Assembly: GCA_012931725.1 (NCBI GenBank)
Contig: CM022951.1
Location: 2,480,037 to 2,544,036, forward strand
DNA length: 64,000 nt
Direction of reading: 5' to 3'
From: Litsea cubeba
Lineage: Eukaryota > Streptophyta > Magnoliopsida > Laurales > Lauraceae
The stretch's first letter is position 1. Each line of letters opens with the position of its first letter. The notes below the pieces were generated by a model that searched no databases, had not been told where the DNA came from, and worked only from the letters and a program-made list of their open reading frames with translations. Position numbers and translations under genes: made by a program. This document shows positions 1 through 12,600 of this stretch, one piece after another.

Positions 1-39
1 CCTTAAAAACATTTGGTCCCCAAATGTAAAAACAAAGTA

Positions 40-3000
40 AGGACGTACCTACGGTAGAAGATGTGGATAGTCTCTCGCCACCCGGTCTCGTAGCTCCTAA
101 GTAGCCTCAGCTGGGGTGTGATGCTCCCACTGGACCTTCACAAACTGGATGATTTGGTTCTGAAGCACCTTATCTTTGGTGTCGATGATGGCGACTGGCT
201 TGGCGACGTAGGATGTGTCGGCTGAATGTCGAGCTACTGGTGGTGCAGAATGTGGGTAGGGTCCTCCACATACTTCTTCAACATCGAGACGTGGAAGACG
301 TCGTGCACACTTGATAACTCTGCTGGCAACTGAAGTCTGTAGGCGACATCTCCGATCCTGGCCTTGATCTCAAATGGTCCGACGTACCTCCGTGCTAACT
401 TGCCATTCTCGCCGAATCCGAGGGTGCCTCAAGCTGGGTAAACCTTAAAAAAAACACAGTCTTCCTTTTGAAACTCAAGTGGTCTACGCCGGTTGTCTGC
501 ATAGCTCTTCTGTCGACTGTGGCTAATCTTCATGTTCTCCACGATCTGATGAATCTTCTCACTGGTGTCGCCGACAATAGACGGTCCATGAAAGCTCCTG
601 ACACCAACTTCCTCCCAACAGACTGGGGTCTTGCACTTCCTGCCGTACAATGCCTTGAATGGTGCCATCTTGATGCTCGAATGGTAGCTGTTGTTGTAGG
701 CAAACTCACAGAGTGGCAACGAATCCTCCCAGTTCTCCTTGTAGTCCAGGACACAAGCTCGCAACATATCCTCTAATGTCTAGTTGGTGCGCTCTGTCTG
801 TCCGTCTGTCTGAGGATGGTAGGCTGTGCTGAAGCTCAATTTGGTACCCAATGCCTGCTGTAAGCTCTCCCAGAAGTGAGAAGTGAAGCGCAAATCTCTG
901 TCTGAAACAATCAAAGCTGGAACTCCATGCAAGGAGACGATCCTGTCCACATACAGCTTAGCAAGGATGTCGAGTCCTGTTTTCATCGACACTGGCAAGA
1001 AATGAGTTGACTAAGTCAATCAATCCACAATCACCCAAATGCCATCACTGTGTTTCCTGGTAGTTGGAAGTCCTGCAATAAAATCGATGGTAATGTGCTC
1101 CCACTTCCACTGGGGTATTTCGAGCTGATGAAGTAGCCCTGGTGGCTCTGATGTTCTGCCTTGATCTGCTGACATGTCAAACATCTGAAGACATAGCCTG
1201 CAATCTCTTTCTTCATGTTGTTCCACCAGTAGTAGCTCCTCAGGTTCCTGTACATTTTGGTGCCACCTGGGTGAATCGAGTATCTGCTATGGTGGTGCAT
1301 CTGCCAAGATCTGGTCCTTCAGCTCTTGAATGTCTCATACACACAATCTGTCCTGATAGTAGAGCACTCCACCAATCAATCTAAACTCTGGCCTTTGGTC
1401 AATCTGCTCGCTCACTCTGACAAGCTTGGGATCTCTGTGTTGACTGTCCTTGACCTCTCCAAGCAACTCTGGTTCCCATGCGGACATGGTAGCAAGCATA
1501 ACTCTGTCGCTGAGCGGCTGAAACTGGACATCCAAGTCACTGAAGACATCGGTCCACACACCTTCTACTGCTAGGAAACTGACTAGGGCGGTATTCCTGC
1601 TCAAAGCATATGCTACGACATTCGCCTTACCCGGATGGTATTTGATAGGGAAGTCGTAGTCCTTGATGTACTCCATCCAACGCATCTGACGGTTGTTGAG
1701 ATCATTCTGAGTGAACAGTTACCGCAAGCTGCGATGATCTGAATGGACTTCGAACTTCTCTCCGTAGAGGTAGTGCCGCCACATCTTCAATGCGAACACA
1801 ACTGCTGCAAGCTCTAAGTCGTGGGTTACATACTTCTTCTCGTGTTCCTTTAGCTGGCGTGATCCATAAGCGATGACTTTGCCCTCCTGCATCAAAACAC
1901 AACCAAGACCGGTCCCTGAAGCAACGGTGAAGACAACGAAACCGCCTGTACCAGAAGGTAAAGATAAGATCGGTGCTGTCGTCAGTCTCTCCTTCAGCTC
2001 TTGCAAACTGTTCTCACAAGCATCTGTCCACACGAACGGTACATCCTTCCTCGTCAACTTGGTCAACGGGACTGAAATCGAAGAGAAGCTCTTGACGAAT
2101 CTGCGGTAGTAGCCTGCTAAGCCAAGAAACTCTGGATCTCTGTGACATTATTCGGCCTCTCCCAGTTCATTACTGCCTTTATCTTCGCTGGATCCACCGC
2201 TAGACCGTCTCTGGAGATGATGTGTCCAAGGAAGACAACCTGCTCTATCCAGAACTCGCACTTGCTGAGCTTCGCGTACAACTGGTTGCCGTGGAACAAC
2301 TGTAGAGAAGTCCTCAAATGCTGCTCGTGCTCCTCTCTAGACTTGGAGTAGACCAACCATTGTGGATGAACACCACTGTGAAGCTGTTGAGGTACGGTGC
2401 GAAGATCTTGTTCATCAGAGCCATGAACACTGCTGGCCCATTCGTCAATCCGAATGGCATCACAAGGAACTCGTAGTGCCTGTAGCGAGTACGAAACGCT
2501 GTCTTCTACACATCCTGCTCTCTGACTCGAAGTTGATGATACTTGTTCTTCACTATTGCCTGGTTCAGCTGCCTGTAGTCGATGCACATCCTCATTGATC
2601 CATCCTTCTTCTTCACAAAAAGCACAGGTTCTCCCCATGGTGACATGCTCGGTCTGATGAAGCCCTTGTCTATCAACTTTTGCAACTGGGTCTTCAACTC
2701 TCGCAGCTCTACCGGAGCCATGCGGTAAGGAGCTTTGGAAATCGGTGCGGTGCCTGGCACAAGCTCAAAGGTGAAGTCGATCTCTCTAACTGGAGGCAAT
2801 CCTGGGATCTCGTCGGGAAACACGTCTGGGAACTCACAAATAATTGGAATCTCCTTAACTCCCTTGGACTTCTTGTCCTCTGAGATGAATGCGATGTAGC
2901 CCTCGCAACCTGATCTCACTAGCCTCTCTACCTTCAGTGCTGAAATCAATATGGTGCTGGGTGGTCTCCTCTCGCCCACAAACTCGATCGTGTCATCTGA

Positions 3001-3170
3001 GCCGTCGATGGTGAGTCTGACTGTCTACTCGAAGCAATCCATCACTGCCCGGTATCTGGCCAACCAATCCATCCCCAAGATAATGTCGAAGTCATGCATG
3101 GGCAACATGATCAAATCTGCAAACATAATGCACTCCTCGATCTGCACTCGGCATCTGGGGTGGTAAGTCT
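40..3170 (-). pseudogene. decayed pol: protease tail, RT, RNase H, integrase, chromodomain
   Basis: Homology runs over several frames. The protease tail ends in a DFDIILGMDWLARY-type motif near 3070-3120, with a stop near 3026. RT has CIDYRQLN near 2575, but about 30 residues around the first catalytic Asp are deleted (NKY joins directly to HQLRV). The usual FIDD catalytic motif reads FIHN near 2365, followed by a one-base frameshift. RNase H (1719-2066) has VASGTGLG where the family has DASGTGLG. Integrase keeps an HHCC-type zinc finger (1031-1300) and SDRDLRF...GQTERTN (780-998). A GPF..RIG/HDVFHVSMLKKY-type C-terminus lies at 250-430 and a chromodomain-like WEHHTPAEAT at 80-150. These losses remove both RT catalytic regions and an RNase H acidic residue. 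Confidence 0.85.
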
Positions 3171-3276
3171 AACACACTAATTCTACTCAATCCATCGTCC
3201 TTACACGTATCCCCACACTGAAATCCTCACTACGTCCTAAAGTTTCTAGTGTATATTATTTCCTAGAGACTTGCCC

Positions 3277-3288
3277 GCTCTGATACCA
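3277..3288 (-). other. primer-binding site complementary to initiator Met-tRNA
   Basis: The minus strand reads TGGTATCAGAGC, the standard plant retrotransposon primer site for initiator methionine tRNA. It lies 5 bases inside the LTR edge at 3294, which begins TGTAACGCCCC on the plus strand. Its position fixes the element's minus orientation and the inner edge of the 5' LTR. Confidence 0.85.
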
Positions 3289-4173
3289 TAAAATGTAACG
3301 CCCCAATTCTGAATACCGAGAAAATGAACAAAGTACCGAAATTGGCGCTATACTTCCCGGAAAATCTGAGAACTTCTAAGATCGTAGGTCCACAGTGAGG
3401 TCCAATTTTAAACTTTTTGAATGATATAATCACAATGGTTAATTTGCGGAAGCATAGAGTAAAGCGGAGGCAATAACAGAGATAGCAGAAGCATATGGTA
3501 TCACCAATAATATATCAAGTATAATGGGCTGAAGTTCAGCCTAAAATGTCAAATGATGAAAGTAAAGGTTTATTACACATTTTTAATCTCTATCCGGATC
3601 ACAACAAGAATCACTCAAAATCCCAAAATGAAAATAGACACTCAAGCCCCAGGTACTTGTAGACACCTCATTTGGCCCCTATGATAGCCTTAAACACCTG
3701 TCATATATAGCGATGCCCCATTTCACCATAATTGAATGATTAATGACATAATTCAGATTAATTAATGACAATGAAGATGCTTGTTGATAGGTTTTAAATA
3801 TTAGTTCAACGACTTCTAGAAATTCGTGAGTTTAAAGCCGAATCGCATTGAGATCTCGAGTCCAACTCACCTTTCACACAAGGAGCGGACCACAACACTA
3901 TTCAAACCTCTTTCAGACCACTTAAGACATGCTTAGGCCAGTTCTTACAAAGATTACACTTAGCTTGCCTAAATGCCATCCGATTATCCTAAGTTAGGAA
4001 GCCGGATCCATTAATCCAGAGGTCCCCCTCTTTTCTCAGCACATAATCATTAGGATAGTTGGACCATTGGATTCTTCACTTCGAGAGCTTTCCGACGGTA
4101 TGTAGAACGTCCAAATCTGATAAGCAGATCAAAAGTTATGAGTTTTCGAAGTTTGCCTTAGAAAGAGTAACGG

Positions 4174-7100
4174 AAATCCATCTAGGCACCACCCAAGTGG
4201 CGCCCACACTCTCCATTGCATCTACACGCCCTAGGCTGGGCGCCCACATTAGCCGTGACCACCTAGGCACCCCATGTGTGGCGCCCACCCTCCAAAATTA
4301 CTAGTTTAGCCTAAAACGGACCAGAACCACTCAATGTAGGGACCGAACTTTAAAAATGAAGGAACTCCACCTAGGCACCCCATGTGTGGTGCCCAAATAC
4401 TTCATTCCATCTAGACGCCCCATGGTGGGCGCCCATACTCTTCAGCCCACCTAGGCACCACATGTGTGGCGCCCACCCTGTTATTCCACAAATTTAACTT
4501 AGGGCAGCCCGCAACCACTCCAAACAAAGACCCACACAACTTTCCATCTAGGCACCACCCTTGTGGCGCCCACACTCTCCAGTCCACATAGGCACCCTGT
4601 GGTGGGCGCCTACCATGTCTAGTCCACCTGGGCACCACCCTTGTGGCACCCAGTCAATTAAGTGCTAGTGTAGGTCCCCTCAGTTGAACATCTATCCATT
4701 CTATCCTGACTTCAGATGGGACCAAACTTTGAGAATGATTTGAACCACGTGGGCTCCACCCCATGGGCGCCTACCACGAACCAGTCCACATAGGCACCAG
4801 CCCTGTGGCGCCCACCCTATGCAGTCACCTGGGCACCACCCCATGGGCGCCCAGCCTCTTTTCCAAACCCTAATTTATCCCAAAACACTTAAGCCACCTT
4901 GGGATGCGTGGAACCTTCTAGAAACATGAATTAATGAAGCTCTAGCCCTCCTAAACTCATCCCAAACCTCTATTTAAGGATCTATTAACCTCATTTACAA
5001 GAGAGCTACCCTAAAAAGAGAGAAAAGTATAGAGAATAAGCAAAAGGAGAAAGGTAGCCACCATTAGAGAGAAAGCTTCAGATCTAGAGAAAAAGAAGGG
5101 GAAATAGAGGAGAAGACTTCCATATCTTCAACTAGGGCTATGGTTCTTCGCGTAAGCTTCGTTCTAGGAACTTGAAAAGTGTGATTCAAACCGGTATTCC
5201 TAGATCTCCCACTTCTTTTGTTGCATTTTATCATCATCTTTGTTTAGAAACTTGCTTAGGATCATTTAGGCATCATAGATCTATAATTAGTTCTTGATAA
5301 AAATGGTATCAGCATCTCATCACATTAATAACATGTTTAGTTTCATACTAGTGGTGTAGATCTACATTGATTTCGTAGTTATAATTGCTTAACTAGGTTA
5401 GATCTTGCATTTATAGTATCATTATCATCATTTAGATTGAAAAGATTGTCAAAAGCCCCCGACAGGAAGGCTGGGCGCCTACCCTCTCCTGACTGGCTGG
5501 GCGCCACCCTTTGGGCGCCTACCCTTCACTGACAGGGTTTGGGTTCTAGATCTCTACTTTTTACATCGTTTTCTCATAGATTTGCTAGTTACATCATTAG
5601 TAGCTCGCATTAGGACACCCGCATCAGTTACTGAATATCGGAAATTGTGTTGAAAATCTTAAGACTGTTGTGCATTCGTTGCGATTCTTTGAAAACCCTG
5701 ACTGAACAGGGTAGGCACCACAGGTGTGGCGCCCAAGTGGACTTTTCCACTTCCACACACAATTTTCGATCTTCCACATTTAGTTCTTAGAAATTGCATA
5801 ACAATGATATGTTTGTTTGCTTGATATGTTCTGAATTTCAAATTATCGTTTTTATCACACACCACCATATCATTTGAAACTTAAAGTCATAAAACCCAAA
5901 AAAAAATCATAAAACATAAAACTACTTCTTCTCTTTCCTTACTCTCTAGTAAATTAGAGGAGAAACCAAAAATAAATTAAAAAATACAAAGAAAACCCAA
6001 AAAATAGTAGGTAGATAGCCTAGGTTATCAAATCTCGTGCCTAAGTAGGATAAACCCTAGGGTTAGCTAAAATATCATAATTAATTAACTAAAGGACCAT
6101 CAAATCATTAAGAACCCTAAAATTAATAATCTAATTAATTTGGACTGAAATTGGACTAAGGAATCACTAAGATGATTAGGGAACCCAAATTATTAAGATA
6201 GGCTTCTCCTCCTCTGAGCCTAGCTTGCTTATTCACTAAAAAAGTCCCTAATTAAGGATTAAACACAATTAATTAAGGCTCTAATCTCACACCAATTAAT
6301 ACAATAAATACTTTTAATCCAAAAGTTCTTGAGACCTTAATTAACTCGGATTAAAAATAACCAAGAACTTAATTAAAAATCTAAAACTTAAAACAGATCC
6401 ATCTGGGCGCCACCCCCTGGGTGCCCTGTTGCCAAATCCATCTGGGCGCCACCCCCTGGGTGCCCTGCTGACAAGTCTTCCTGGGCACCACTCCCTGGGC
6501 GCCCAGCCTATTCATTCCCTAAGAGGCTCCACTTGAAATTTAATCTAATTAATTAAGACTTTAACCAACCCTAATTAACACTCTAAAATACTCTTAACTT
6601 GAAAGACCTGAAATCTTAATCAACTTAAACTCGAATCTACCTAAAAGATACAAAACCAACAAACCCTAAAAACATCCACCTGGGCGCCACCCCCTGGGTG
6701 CCCTGCTTGCCAATTCACCTAGGCACCACCCCCTGGGCGCCCATCCTCTCCTGTCACTAAGACACCCCAATTGAAATGAAACTTGAATCAACACATAATA
6801 AAATATTGATAACTTAAAAGATTTGAAAACTTAATCAATCTAAACCTGAATTAATTTAAAACGAGCACACAACACAAAACCAAGACAGACATCCACCTGG
6901 GCACCACTCCTTGGGTGCCCATCCTTCCAATCCACCTGGGCACCACTCCCCTGGCGCCCATTCTTCCAATCCACCTGGGCACCACTCCCCTGGCGCCCAG
7001 CCTTCCAATCCATCTGGGCACCACTCCCCTGGCGCCCATCCTATCCCTTTACTAAGAAATTCCTAATTGAAACCTCTAATTAAACCAACCCGAATTAACA

Positions 7101-8285
7101 CATTAAAACACTTTAGGACTTAAGAAACCTGAGACCCTAATCAATTTACCCTCGAATTAATTTAAAGAACATCGAATCAACTCGAACCTCAAGACAGCCA
7201 CCTGGGCACCACTCCTTGGGCGCCCAGCCTGTCAATCCACTTAGGCACCACCCCTTTGGCGCCTAGTCTGTCAATCCACCTGGGCACCACCCTCTGGGTG
7301 CCCAGCCTTTGAACTCCACCTACCCTGTCCATTCCTTAGGAAACCATTAAACCCAATTAATTGGAACCTAATTCATCCCCAACTGAACACGAATAAACAC
7401 TTTCCATCAAATCCTAAATCCTTAAATCAATTCAAGCTTGAGTTGACCAAAGATTCACAAAACCTAAACGAACCATAAAACACATTCATCTGGGCGCCAC
7501 TCCCTGGGTGCCCATCCTGCCAGATTCACCTGGGCACCACACCCTGGGCGCCCAGCCTACTCTTTTTCAGAAAAGCCCCAATTCACAACTTAGCCTGATT
7601 AATTAACACTCAAGTTAATCCCATCAACATAACAGAATACTTTTAACCTTAAAACACTTGGAACCTTAATCGATTCGGACTTAATACCCAAAACCCTTTG
7701 GAACCGACCAAACCATAAAGATTCCACCTAGGCACCAATCCCTTGGCGCCTATCCTATCAATCCATCTGGGCGCCACCCCCTGGGTGCCCATCCTGCCAG
7801 ATTCACTTAGGCACCACCTTCTGGGCGCCTAACCTACATTTCAACCCTACCCAACCAACTCAACTAAAAATCAATAATTAAACACCTTACAACTTAAACT
7901 AATTAAGACCAGAACCTAAATCAATCACCGGACCCAAAGACCAATAATTAAATCCCATCCGGCACAACACAAAATCACAGGCGCCAGCCCCTAGGCGCCC
8001 ATCCTGCCAGATCCACCTGGGCACCACTCCCTGGGCTCCCATCCCGCCAATTCACCTGGGCGCCACCCCTTTGGTGCCTATCCTTCCACTTGCACTAAAA
8101 CACGAATTCTTGATTTTGTTTCAAAACCTGAACCCGCATTACTTTGGCATTAGAACATCAGAGACATTAAAATATTTCTCAGATTAAAACATAGCCCTTA
8201 AAACCCCCGGAATTCCGAAAAGAGATCGAAAAGTCTGAAAAGCATAAACGGTTAGGATAGGCTCCACCCCTGGGCGCCTACCCTG
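4174..8285. repeat. field of dispersed TGGGCGCCCA / GGCACC(A)CC words
   Basis: Dozens of units of the form (C/A)ACCTGGGCACCAC-CC-TGGGCGCCCA occur singly or in clusters of two to four, spaced by A/T-rich AATTAATTAA sequence. Clusters lie at 4174-4290, 4365-4660, 4745-4855, 5455-5535, 5705-5735, 6400-6510, 6675-6750, 6893-7045, 7195-7325, 7485-7560, 7720-7835, 7978-8085 and 8260-8285. Perfect TGGGCGCCCA palindromes are at 4426, 6496, 6734 and 7217. Units within a cluster are about 35-45 bp apart. They are not in an open reading frame. The same word recurs in elements B and C. Confidence 0.85.
4971..4979 (+). promoter_or_regulatory. possible plus-strand TATA box
   Basis: TATTTAAGG is followed by a purine-rich leader (GAGAG, AAAAGAG, GAGAAAG) at 5000-5110, the arrangement seen at LTR transcription starts elsewhere in this window. 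No coding sequence follows. It may mark an embedded plus-oriented LTR. Support is weak. Confidence 0.25.
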
Positions 8286-8892
8286 TTTTAATCTTGAATT
8301 GTGATTTTCGACTACTTTTTAGAATTCTGATTTAAATTAAAAATAACGAAACTTTAAAATATAGAAAAACACATTAACCAAATCCTTAAAACATCTCTAA
8401 ACCACTCTCAATCAAAACTACAACTCACAACAAATAAAATCAATTAAGATTTTACCCAACAAACTGCTTAGGCGCAGGAATTATCAAACTTTGTCTATTT
8501 GCACCCTAGGATTAAATTGGATTACCTTGTTCGGTAGCTTAGAGCATTAGGCTTCACCCCATCACTCTTTCTGTTCTGTTAGGGAATCGGGAAAACTGAT
8601 GTGGGCGGTCTAGGACCTTAGATTAAGGTTAATCCGATGATCAGTAATAAAGCATTAATTACGTAAATCCAAGTAAATCCCCTAGTTAGGCCCTTCTAGC
8701 CCCATATCAAAAATCCATAAAAACTAGAAAACCAACAAAATAAACCCAAAAAGATTTTCCCTTTATTTCTTCCTCCACCTCAGGTGCCAGATATTTAATC
8801 GAACTTAATGATAAAAGGAAATGAAGAACTGACTTCTAAAATTGAATAAATGAGAATGACGAGATGAGATGAGTGATTTCACACACACTTTT

Positions 8893-8998
8893 TACTTCAG
8901 CCCATCGGCCACCCTTAAACAATCACGGCCCATCGGCTTCCCTAAAACAAACACTGGCCCATCGGCCACCTCCAATTAATTACGGCCCATCGGCCTTT
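8893..8998. repeat. four copies of GGCCCATCGGCC word
   Basis: CCCATCGGC occurs four times at roughly 28-bp spacing (near 8898, 8928, 8957 and 8985), three with full GGCC ends. This is a separate repeated word from the GGGCGCCC field just to the left, in the same LTR-type sequence. Confidence 0.7.
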
Positions 8999-9524
8999 CA
9001 TTTTTATCACTCTGTATCGCACACGAAAAACACAGAAATCACAAGTCAAAATCTCATTTGCATCATCATTTTGATTTGAAAAGTCAGCCTTTAAACCTTA
9101 TTTTGCCAAGGGATCTGAAGGGGGTACCCGGGAACGGGGCCAATCCTCTTCTTAAATATTTGGCACCTCCCCCCATTTATTTTCTTTATTTTAGTTACTT
9201 TATTTTACTTGGATTTATTATGATTATGCTGTGTGAGGATTAACCTTTATTTGGACTTTGACCCAAAGAGACCCAAATTAATGTGACAGGACAACCGTCG
9301 TGTGTTGCCGGCAGCACATTAGACGAGAGGAAGAACCCACCCACTTATTTTCTCCCTACAATTCTTCGGCTTTCGTCGAAGAACAGTGTTATGGCCGTAT
9401 CCGTAGCTGGCGATCGCGATCCATTGATTTTGAGGATAGTCGGAATCCTCATTTTTGATGTAAAATTTAAATAGCATGTATAGATGAATAGAGATTTCCC
9501 CACGCAAAATGCAAATGCCCTTTC

Positions 9525-9563
9525 TTTTTTTTTTTTTTTTTTTTTTGGGGGGGGGGGGGGGGG
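9525..9563. repeat. T22 tract directly followed by G17 tract
   Basis: Twenty-two T (9525-9546) pass directly into seventeen G (9547-9563), continuing as TTGGGG. On the minus strand it is a C-run followed by an A-run. It may mark the end of a poly-A-tailed insertion joined to a C-run. Assembled lengths of such runs are unreliable. Confidence 0.8.
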
Positions 9564-11179
9564 TTGGGGTCGAAATTCACATCCGACAGTACTGGCTCTC
9601 CATCTTCCGACTCGACCTCTTGGTCGGCCGGTCCCCATCCGTAGTGCCCAGCTATGGGCGCTGCACCAAGCGCGAGCTCCCCGTCCTCATACTCGGGGTC
9701 AAGACCTAAGTACCAAGAGTGGATCAGATCTAAAGATCTGACAAGTCACAGTATGCAAGTAATATAGGATGCATGCATCAAAATGAGTAGAGACAGTAAA
9801 GATGTTAAAGAGAGTAACAATGATATAGATTCTAGGCAGTTGGGCAAGATAAACATTTAGAATCATAATGAATAAGATGTCTAATCTAAACAATATGGCA
9901 CATTCACACGAGCTGGAATACCGCGGCCCTCTAATACTAAACACAGTCGCAGCGGGGAAAATCTCACAGTGCTGGGGATTATCTAGCCTCGCATACAACA
10001 CCATCCATCATCACATCCTGAGACCGAACCCGGTATCACACCGTCCGTCTCCAACAGTGCTCATCATGATGCCACACAACACTCTCAATAGCTCCTACTA
10101 GTGATGATCAGTCCAACTGGCTGAGCTCAGATCAACTAAGTGAATGTCTTTGCCGACTCAGGAAACAATAAAGGTCTGTGTCTGTCTAGACTTTGCCTTG
10201 CGTGAACAAGGTCCTAACAAAGTCCCTACGAGGTCCAAGTACTCAATACAACCCATGGATCATAGTCCAAGTACAAGCCCAATCATTGGATCCATACCAA
10301 ACCCACCAAATACATGGCCTGGTCTACAACAGTCCAAATTGAATAACAAGTCTATGTCCAATGATATATAGTCCATTTACATTTATAAAGAGTTATAAAT
10401 CCATATAATCCAACTTCTCCAATCTAGGGTAAACCACATCCTCACTTAGACCCAAAAAGGGCCCGCCTAGCCACAAACATGGGTAAGTGTTCACCCATTC
10501 ATACCACCGGGTCACCTCTAAGTAATCCTAGGTTCAGGTCATCCATTTTCCATTTAATTAACAGGTATAAGCAATAATAAGGACAATAAAGTGACTGTAA
10601 CATCATAAAGGAGATAAATCTCGAGTACAAGAATCAATAGGAAATAACAATAATCCAACTTAAGTGATTGGTCCACTTTCAGGTTCAGGTCCATCTTAGG
10701 TAACTCGATCTTCAAATGAAACCTAAGATGCTAAAGAATACTGTGTTTGGTGCTCCAGAAGTTATGCGCATCATTGGTAACATTTAAGGGTCGAAACATC
10801 TTAGATTACATAACCTGGACCTTAATTAGTGGACCCACGAGTCAAGGTTGAGCCACACCATTGACTCGTGGTTGGCACAGTGATGGAAGTCTATTTGGAT
10901 GGTCAATGGGCCACACACATGATTACAACAATAAAAACTAGAATCTGGAAAGTGTCACTGTACACAGTGTGCTCTGCCGACCTCCTGGCTTGGGCGGTCA
11001 GCTCGGTACACTGGGATCAGAGAAGTAAACACCCTGCAGGCAAGGCCTTATCGTCCAAAAGTTCCTGTGAGCTCGGCTAACCCCCTGGCCAATGCAGTTG
11101 GCCACGCACACTGAAAGTTCTGGCTAAAGGAGATGTCCCAGGTTCTAGTCTCCCTTGTTGGAAATCTTGTCTTCTCTGT

Positions 11180-11790
11180 CTACCTGGCTCAGAGCTCGGC
11201 CACCTAGCTCTGAGTTCGGTCACCTAGCTCTGAGTTCGGCCAACTCGCCTCTGGGTTCGGCCAACCTGACTCTGAGTTTGGCCAACCGGCCAACCTAACT
11301 CTGAGTTCGGCCAACCTGGCCCTGAGTTTGGCTTTGGGTTCGGCCAACCTGACTCTGAGTTCGGCCGCAACCTAGCCCTGAGTTCGGCCAACCTGGCCCT
11401 GAGTTCGGCCAACCTGGACCTGAGTTCGATCAGGCACTGAGTTCGGTCAAGCACTGAGCTCGGTCAAGCACTTAGCTCGGTTAAAACACTGAGCTCGGCT
11501 AAAACAATGAGCTCGGCCAAACACTGAACTCGGCCAAACACTGAACTAAGTCAAACACTTAGCTCGCCTAAAACACTGAGCTCGTCCAAACACTGAGCTC
11601 GATCAACCTTTCTAGCTGAGCTCGGGCAACCTGCTTGGCGGAGCTCGGCCAATCTGCCTGGCTGAGCTATTCTCGGCCAACCTGGCTGAGAGTTGATCTC
11701 GACCAACCTGGCTGAGAGAGCAGATCTCGGCCAACCTAGCTGAGAGAGCTGATCTCGGCCAACCTGGCGCAGAGATGTTCTGAAACTTCC
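11180..11790. repeat. array of CTGAGTTCGGCCAACCTGG units
   Basis: About 25 degenerate copies of a roughly 20-25-bp unit built on GAGYTCGGYCAA(C/A)CTG. The left part (11190-11440) favours GAGTTCGGCCAACCTG, the middle (11440-11620) GAGCTCGGTCAAACACT, and the right (11620-11780) GATCTCGGCCAACCTGGCTGAGAG. It lies downstream of the LTR promoter in the minus sense, within the LTR. Confidence 0.85.
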
Positions 11791-12238
11791 AGAATCTCCG
11801 ATTTCCTTCTCCTTCAATCAAAACACAATCAATCTCACCCAAACTCCATAGAAACATCCAGAAACATGAAAATCACTCCAATATACATCCAACCATCCAA
11901 ACCATGGGCCATTGATCTTCCAAATGAGATCAACTCATCCACCAATGGCCAATCATCCATGAAAACATGCTCAAAGGTGAATCTAACGGTTCTAACATGA
12001 TCTAAATAGAATTACAGAGAATAAAAAGTAGTAAACATCCATTCAATATTAAATAAGCATATTGCACTTGCCTTTGATAAATTGTAGAAAGGAATGAGGG
12101 AAAACAAAGAACCAATCCGGCAAAAAGGCAATCCTAGCTCTATGGTATTCCAAGCACACGATGAGCCCCAAAATCTCTGATCTATAGAGATTTCTACTCC
12201 TACACCCATATCCACAAGAGGAAAGCTCTAAGGAGATC

Positions 12239-12240
<2 letters not shown>

Positions 12241-12280
<40 letters not shown>
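12241..12280. repeat. (GA)20 microsatellite
   Basis: Forty bases of perfect GA dinucleotide, in the transcribed leader of the minus-oriented LTR (a CT-rich leader in the sense strand). Confidence 0.95.
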
Positions 12281-12284
<4 letters not shown>

Positions 12285-12591
12285 CCTAATGAAATGGATT
12301 AGAAGAGGGTTCTTACCGTGACTAGAATAGGGGAAAGAGATAACCGAGATGGAGAGGGAAAGAGAATTCCAACCAAATAGGTTGCAGTAGTAGGTCGGCA
12401 GTGGCCTCCTTCTTCTTAGAACCTGTACAGATAGAACGAGAGAACGAGAGAGATGAGAGGGAGATGGGAAATTGGAGGGAATTGAGAGATCGTTGGAGGG
12501 AAAATGGGGAAGGAAAAGAGAAAAGATGGGAAATGAGGATAATGCGCAGTAGCTTTCGTTTGGAAATTGGGGGGTGGGGGGGGGGGGGTTG

Positions 12592-12600
12592 TTTATATAG
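12592..12600 (-). promoter_or_regulatory. TATA box of minus-oriented LTR
   Basis: The minus strand reads CTATATAAA about 350 bp inside the proposed LTR start at 12949. A pyrimidine-rich leader follows on the minus strand at 12400-12480. Confidence 0.5.

Larger units (their letters stand above)
1..3293 (-). mobile_element. Tekay-like chromovirus (Ty3/gypsy), gag-less and decayed; 3' end outside window
   Basis: Reading right to left there is an LTR edge at 3294, a primer-binding site, the tail of protease, reverse transcriptase, RNase H, integrase and a chromodomain-like tail. The left window edge lies just past the pol end, at a polypurine-rich segment (minus strand: GGGGACCAAATG, then TTTTTAAGG), so the 3' LTR should lie to the left. 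Gag and the N-terminal half of protease, including its active-site Asp, are absent: only about 110 bp separate the primer-binding site from the protease tail. The domain order and the chromodomain place it with Tekay/Del chromoviruses. Frameshifts, stops and lost catalytic residues show it cannot encode its own movement. Confidence 0.85.
3294..9520 (-). other. 5' LTR of the Tekay-like element and adjoining LTR-type sequence, right end unresolved
   Basis: The inner edge at 3294 is secure because it abuts the primer-binding site. I could not find a matching outer terminus, so one very long LTR or several overlapping or nested LTRs are both possible. No coding sequence is present. An AATATTTAAG box on the minus strand near 9151-9160 could be this LTR's promoter. 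A plus-strand TATTTAAGG at 4971 followed by a purine-rich leader suggests that a second, plus-oriented LTR may be embedded. Most of 4174-8285 is occupied by repeated GGCGCC words, listed separately. Confidence 0.4.

Noticed and set aside
6851..7039. Minus-strand ORF with GARGVVPRWIGR repeats
   Set aside because: It is four copies of the GGCGCC word unit read in one frame by chance. Neighbouring units shift frame.
9345..9741. ORFs crossing the T22/G17 tract
   Set aside because: Phe/Gly or Lys/Pro runs are translations of the homopolymers. There is no domain and the tract length is uncertain.
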